Part shown: one piece after another, positions 59,448-64,000 of the stretch
Layout: every line of letters begins with the position of its first letter
Numbering within the stretch: the stretch's first letter is position 1
Assembly (NCBI RefSeq): GCF_963662255.1
Contig: NW_026912113.1
Coordinates: 220,001-284,000 of the forward strand
DNA from: Cinclus cinclus
Taxonomy: Eukaryota > Chordata > Aves > Passeriformes > Cinclidae
DNA length: 64,000 nucleotides
Direction: 5' to 3'
Notes under the pieces: model-generated
The model's database searches: none
Told to the model about the DNA's origin: nothing
Seen by the model: only the letters and a program-made list of their open reading frames with translations
Translations under genes and position numbers: made by a program

Positions 59448-61208
59448 CGTCCTGGGCTTTAGACTACAAAAATTCCATAAGGACGAGGATTTCTCCCAGA
59501 CCAAAGCTGCCCCCTCCTCCAAACCTGGCTGCAATCAGAGGCCCGAACGCGCCCCACAAAATGACATCTGCCAAGTGGGCTCTTGAGTTTGGCTTCTTGG
59601 GGAAAAGTGCCTCCTTTCGGAGCCAACTTGCCTAACTTGCCTGCGGCCCGTCCTGGGCTTTTGCCTCCAAAAATTCCATAAGGACGAGGATTTCTCCCAG
59701 ACCAAAGCTGCCCCCTCCTCCAAACCTGGCTGCCATCGGAGGCCCAAACGCGCCCCACAAAATGACACCTGCATTGAGGGTTCTTGAGTTTGGCTTCCTG
59801 GGGAAAAGTGCCTCCTTTCGGAGTCAACTTGCCTGCGGCCCATGCAGAGCTTTTGCCTACAAAAATTCCAGAAGGACGAGGATTTCTCCCAGACCAAAGC
59901 TGCCCCCTCCTCCAAACCTGGCTGCCATCGGAGGCCCAAACGTGCCCTACAAAATGACACCTGCCAAGTGGGCTCTTGAGTTTGGCTTCTTGGGTGGAAG
60001 TGCCTCCTTTCAAAGCCAACTTGCCTGCGGCCCGTCCTGAGCTTTTGCCTACAAAAATTCCATAAGGACGAGGATTTCTCCCAGACCAAAGCTGCCCCCT
60101 CCTCCAAACCTGGCTGCCATCGGAGGCCCAAACGCGCCCTACAAAATGACATCTGCCAAGTGGGCTCTTGAGTTTGGCTTCTTGCGGAAAAGTGCCTCCT
60201 TTCAAAGCCAACTTGCCTAACTAGCCTGCAGCCCATTGTGGGCTTTTGCCTACAAAAATTCCATAAGGACGAGGATTTCTCCCAGACCAAAGCTGCCCCC
60301 TCCTCCAAACCTAGCTGCCATCGGTGGCCCAAACGCGCCCTACAAAATGACATCTGCCAAGTGGGCTCCTGAGTTTGGCTTCTTGGGGGAAAGTGCCTCC
60401 TTTCGGAGCCAACTTGCCTGCAGCCCGTGCTGGGCTTTAGACTACAAAAATTCCATAAGGACGAGGATTTCTCCCAGACCAAAGCTGCCCCCTCCTCCAA
60501 ACCTGGCTGCCATCGGAGGCCCAAACGCGCCCCACAAAATGACATCTGCATTGAGGGTTCTTGAGTTTGGCTTCTTGGGGAAAAGTGCCTCCTTTCGGAG
60601 CCAACTTGCCTAACTTGCCTGCGGCCCTTCCTGGGCTTTTGCCTCCAAAAATTCCAGAAGGACGAGGATTTCTCCCAGACCAAAGCTGCCCCCTCCTCCA
60701 AACCTGGCTGCCATCGAGGCCCAAACGTGCCCTACAAAATGACACCTGCCAAGTGGGCTCTTGAGTTTGGCTTCTTGGGGAAAAGTGACTCCTTTCAAAA
60801 CCAACTTGCCTGCGTCCCGTCCCGGGCTTTTGCTACAAAAATTCCATAAGGACGAGGATTTCTCCCAGACCAAAGCTGCCCCCTCCTCCAAACCTGGCTG
60901 CCATCGGAGGCCCAAACGCGCCCTACAAAATGACATCTGCCAAGTGGGCTCTTGAGTTTGGCTTCCTGGGGAAAAGTGCCTCCTTTCGGAGTCAACTTGC
61001 CTGCGGCCAATGCAGGGCTTTTGCCGACAAAAATTCCATAAGGACGGGGATTTCTCCCAGACCAAAGCTGCCCCCTCCTCCAAACCTGGCTGACATCGGA
61101 GGCCCAAACGCGCCCTACAAAATGACATCTGCCAAGTGGGCTCTTGAGTTTGGCTTCTTGGGTGGAAGTACCTCCTTTCGGAGCCAAAATGCCTAACTTG
61201 CCTGCGGC
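59448..61208 (+). repeat. 1761/1762-bp tandem repeat, unit 2
   Basis: Repeats unit 1. It has GGGGAAAAGTGCC at 60580, so the spacing changes from 1761 to 1762 there. A private TGA-creating change, CCGTCCTGAGC, lies at 60032. GGTGGAAGTACC near 61161 replaces GGGGAAAAGTGCTTCC of unit 1 near 59398. Confidence 0.9.
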
Positions 61209-64000
61209 CCGTGCTGGGCTTTTGCCTACAAAAATTCCAGAAGGACGAGGATTTCTCCCAGACCAAAGCTGCCCCCTCCTCCAAACCTGGCTGCCATCGG
61301 TGGCCCAAACGCGCCCTACAAAATGACATCTGCCAAGTGGGCTCCTGAGTTTGGCTTCTTGGGGGAAAGTGCCTCCTTTCAAAGCCAACTTGCCTGCAGC
61401 CCGTGCTGGGCTTTAGACTACAAAAATTCCATAAGGACGAGGATTTCTCCCAGACCAAAGCTGCCCCCTCCTCCAAACCTGGCTGCCATCGGAGGCCCAA
61501 ACGCGCCCCACAAAATGACATCTGCATTGAGGGTTCTTCAGTTTGGCTTCTTGGGGAAAAGTGCCTCCTTTCGGAGCCAACTTGCCTAACTTGCCTGCGG
61601 CCCGTCCTGGGCTTTTGCTACAAAAATTCCATAAGGACGAGGATTTCTCCCAGACCAAAGCTGCCCCCTCCTCCAAACCTGGCTGCCATCGGAGGCCCAA
61701 ACGCGCCCTTCAAAATGACATCTGCATTGTGGGTTCTTGAGTTTGGCTTCTTGGGGAAAAGTGCCTCCTTTCAAAGCCAACTTGCCTAACTTGCCTGCGG
61801 CCCATGCGGGGTTTTTGCCTACAAAAATTCCATAAGAATGAGGATTTCTCCCAGACCAAAGCTGCCCCCTCCTCCAAACCTGGCTGACATCGGAGGCCCA
61901 AACGCGCCCTACAAAATGACACCTGCCAAGTGGGCTCTTGAGTTTGGCTTCTTGGGGAAAAGTGACTCCTTTCAAAACCAACTTGCCTGCGTCCCGTCCC
62001 GGGCTTTTGCTAAAAAAATTCCATAAGGACGAGGATTTCTCCCAGACCAAAGCTGCCCCCTCCTCCAAACCTGGCTGCCATCGGAGGCCCAAACGCGCCC
62101 TACAAAATGACATCTGCCAAGTGGGCTCTTGAGTTTGGCTTCTTGGGTGGAAGTGCCTCCTTTCAAAGCCAACTTGCCTGCGGCCCTTCCTGGGCTGTTG
62201 CCTACAAAAATTCCATAAGGACGAGGATTCCTCCCAGACCAAAGCTGCCCCCTCCTCCAAACCTGGCTGCCATCGGAGGCCCAAACGCGCCCTACAAAAT
62301 GACATCTGCCAAGTGGGCTCTTGAGTTTGGCTTCTTGGGGAAAAGTGCCTCCTTTCAAAGCCAACTTGCCTAACTAGCCTGCGGCCCGTGCTGGGCTTTA
62401 GACTACAAAAATTCCATAAGGACGAGGATTTCTCCCAGACCAAAGCTGCCCCCTCCTCCAAACCTGGCTGCCATCGGAGGACCAAACGCGCCCTAAAAAA
62501 TGACACCTGCATTGAGGGTTCTTGATTTTGGCTTCCTGGGGAAAAGTGCCTCCTTTCGGAGTCAACTTGCCTGCGGCCCATGCAGGGCTTTTGCCGACAA
62601 AAATTCCATAAGGACGAGGATTTCTCCCAGACCAAAGCTGCCCCCTCCTCCAAACCTGGCTGCCATCGGAGGCCCAAACGCGCCCTACAAAATGACATCT
62701 GCCAAGTGGGCTCTTGAGTTTGGCTTCTTGCGGAAAAGTGCCTCCTTTCAAAGCCAACTTGCCTAACTAGCCTGCGGCCCGTGCTGGGCTTTAGACTACA
62801 AAAATTCCATAAGGACGAGGATTTCTCCCAGACCAAAGCTGCCCCCTCCTCCAAACCTGGCTGCCATCGGAGGCCCAAACGCGCCCTACAAAATGACATC
62901 TGCATTGAGGGTTCTTGAGTTTGGCTTCTTGGGGAAAAGTGCCTCCTTTCGGAGCCAACTTGCCTAACTTGCCTGCGGCCCGTCCTGGGCTTTTGCTACA
63001 AAAATTCCAGAAGGAAGAGGATTTCTCCCAGGCCAAAGCTGCCCCCTCCTCCAAACCTGGCTGCCATCGGAGGCCCAAACGTGCCCTACAAAATGACACC
63101 TGCCAAGTGGGCTCTTGAGTTTGGCTTCTTGGGGAAAAGTGCCTCCTTTCAAAGCCAACTTGCCTGCAGCCCGTGCTGGGCTTTAGACTACAAAAATTCC
63201 ATAAGGACGAGGATTTCTCCCAGACCAAAGCTGCCCCCTCCTCCAAACCTGGCTGACATCGGAGGCCCAAACGTGCCCTACAAAATGACACCTGCCAAGT
63301 GGGCTCTTGAGTTTGGCTTCTTGGGGAAAAGTGCCTCCTTTCGAAGCCAACTTGCCTAACTAGCCAGCGGCCCATGCTGGGCTTTTGCCTACAAAAATTC
63401 CATAAGGACGAGGATTTCTCCCAGACCAAAGCTGCCCCCTCCTCCAAACCTGGCTGCCATCGGAGGCCCAAACGCGCCCTACCAAATGACATCTGCATTG
63501 TGGGTTCTTGAGTTTGGCTTCTTGGGGAAAAGTGCCTCCTTTCAAAGCCAACTTGCCTAACTTGCCTGCGGCCCATGCGGGGTTTTTGCCTACAAAAATT
63601 CCATAAGGACGAGGATTTCTCCCAGACCAAAGCTGCCCCCTCCTCCAAACCTGGCTGCCATCGGAGGCCCAAACGCGCCCTACAAAATGACACCTGCCAA
63701 GTGGGCTCTTGAGTTTGGCTTCTTGGGTGGAAGTGCCTCCTTTCAAAGCCAACTTGCCTGCAGCCCGTGCTGGGTTTTAGACTACAAAAATTCCATAAGG
63801 ACGAGGATTTCTCCCAGACCAAAGCAGCCCCCTCCTCCAAACCTGGCTGTCATCGGAGGCCCAAACGCGCCCTACAAAATGACATCTGCCAAGTGGGCTC
63901 TTGAGTTTGGCTTCTTGGGTGGAAGTACCTCCTTTCAAAGCCAACTTGCCTGCGGCCCTTCCTGGGCTGTTGCCTACAAAAATTCCATAAGGACGAGGAT
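61209..64000 (+). repeat. Right-edge satellite segment, mixed subtypes
   Basis: About 14 monomers with many private changes and no long near-identical partner seen: CTTCAGTTTGG (61536), CCCTTCAAAATG (61707), ATAAGAATGAGG (61832), GCTAAAAAAATTCC (62010), GGAGGACCAAACG (62477), CCTAAAAAATG (62493), GGAAGAGGATTTC (63012), CTAGCCAGCGG (63360), GCTGTCATC (63846). The variant GGGCTGTTGCC occurs at 62192 and 63964 (1772 bp apart), suggesting that a further duplicated unit begins here and runs out of the window. Confidence 0.85.

Larger units (their letters stand above)
1..64000 (+). repeat. Satellite DNA array, 192/201-bp monomer, whole window
   Basis: The sequence is a head-to-tail tandem repeat from first to last base with no interruption and no inversion. 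Phased on ATCGGAGGCCC, successive monomers start at 1, 202, 394, 595, 796 and 988, giving lengths 201, 192, 201, 201 and 192; this pattern continues to the end. Every monomer carries the same landmarks in order: CAAACGCGCCC, ACAAAATGACA, CTTGAGTTTGGCTTCTTG, AAGTGCCTCCTTTC, AACTTGCC, a variable GGCTTTTGCC region, ACAAAAATTCC, AGGACGAGGATTTCTCCC and CCCCCTCCTCCAAACC. A hand count on one typical monomer gives about 56% GC and seven CpGs. Arrays of this kind are typical of eukaryotic heterochromatin. I do not recognise the family, and species and chromosomal position cannot be read from the window. Confidence 0.98.

Noticed and set aside
1..64000. CRISPR array
   Set aside because: The repeat is about 195 bp with no unique spacers; each whole period is conserved. 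No cas genes or leader.
1..64000. Primate alpha satellite or another well-known centromeric repeat
   Set aside because: Period (192/201 against about 171), base composition (about 56% GC) and sequence do not fit alpha satellite.
1..64000. Zinc-finger-like protein repeats (CRCHFVG motif in the minus-strand translation)
   Set aside because: There is no second His pair or regular Cys2His2 spacing, and the motif is lost in the other frame used by the same ORFs.
1..64000. tRNA, rRNA, riboswitch or terminator signals
   Set aside because: None was recognised by eye; any such signal in the monomer would have to recur about 330 times.

Overview
The whole 64 kb window is one uninterrupted satellite-DNA array. 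I found no protein gene, RNA gene, transposon or unique-sequence island in it. Head-to-tail monomers, all in one orientation, run off both ends; the window starts at a monomer boundary as I chose to phase it (ATCGGAGGCCC) and stops mid-monomer. There are roughly 325-330 monomers (64,000 divided by about 195). The monomer exists as a 192-bp form, a 201-bp form that differs by a 9-bp tandem duplication (AACTTGCCT twice), and 191-bp and 200-bp forms that each lost one base. A hand count on a typical monomer gives about 56% GC and seven CpGs. Such an array implies a eukaryote with a large heterochromatic, centromeric, pericentromeric or subtelomeric satellite. A vertebrate is a reasonable guess, but I do not recognise the family and cannot name the species. 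It is not the ~171-bp AT-rich primate alpha satellite, and the consensus has no canonical CENP-B box.

The informative layer is above the monomer. Diagnostic substitutions sort monomers into subtypes, and ordered runs of subtypes recur as near-identical blocks. By position: a 1562-bp tandem repeat at 1.2-3.6 kb; an 849-bp block at 4.3, 6.4 and 11.5 kb; a 1744-bp nine-monomer higher-order unit between about 6.7 and 18 kb, itself carried by a 5086-bp and then a 2921-bp tandem duplication; a block shared between 18.3-20.5 and 22.6-24.6 kb; a block shared between 24.6-27.3 and 33.2-36.1 kb; a decayed copy of the 12-15.3 kb block at 26.8-29.7 kb; a 4.17-kb block shared between 29.7-33.9 and 53.5-57.7 kb; a 1754-bp repeat at 36-38.8 kb; a 2736-bp unit in 2.27 copies at 38.8-45 kb; a 4282-bp unit in two copies at 45.1-53.6 kb; and 786-bp and 1761/1762-bp repeats at 56.9-61.2 kb. 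The last 2.8 kb is more mixed.

Long open reading frames exist (up to 822 codons), but they are by-products: 192 and 201 are both divisible by 3 and four of the six frames happen to lack stops. A single ORF reads the same repeat in two different frames on either side of a 191-bp monomer, which is not how a protein repeat behaves. Nothing here works together as genes. The biology on display is satellite turnover by unequal exchange, whole-monomer gain and loss, and local amplification. All block boundaries were placed by eye from diagnostic variants and are good to a few tens of bases; no alignment or identity calculation was run.
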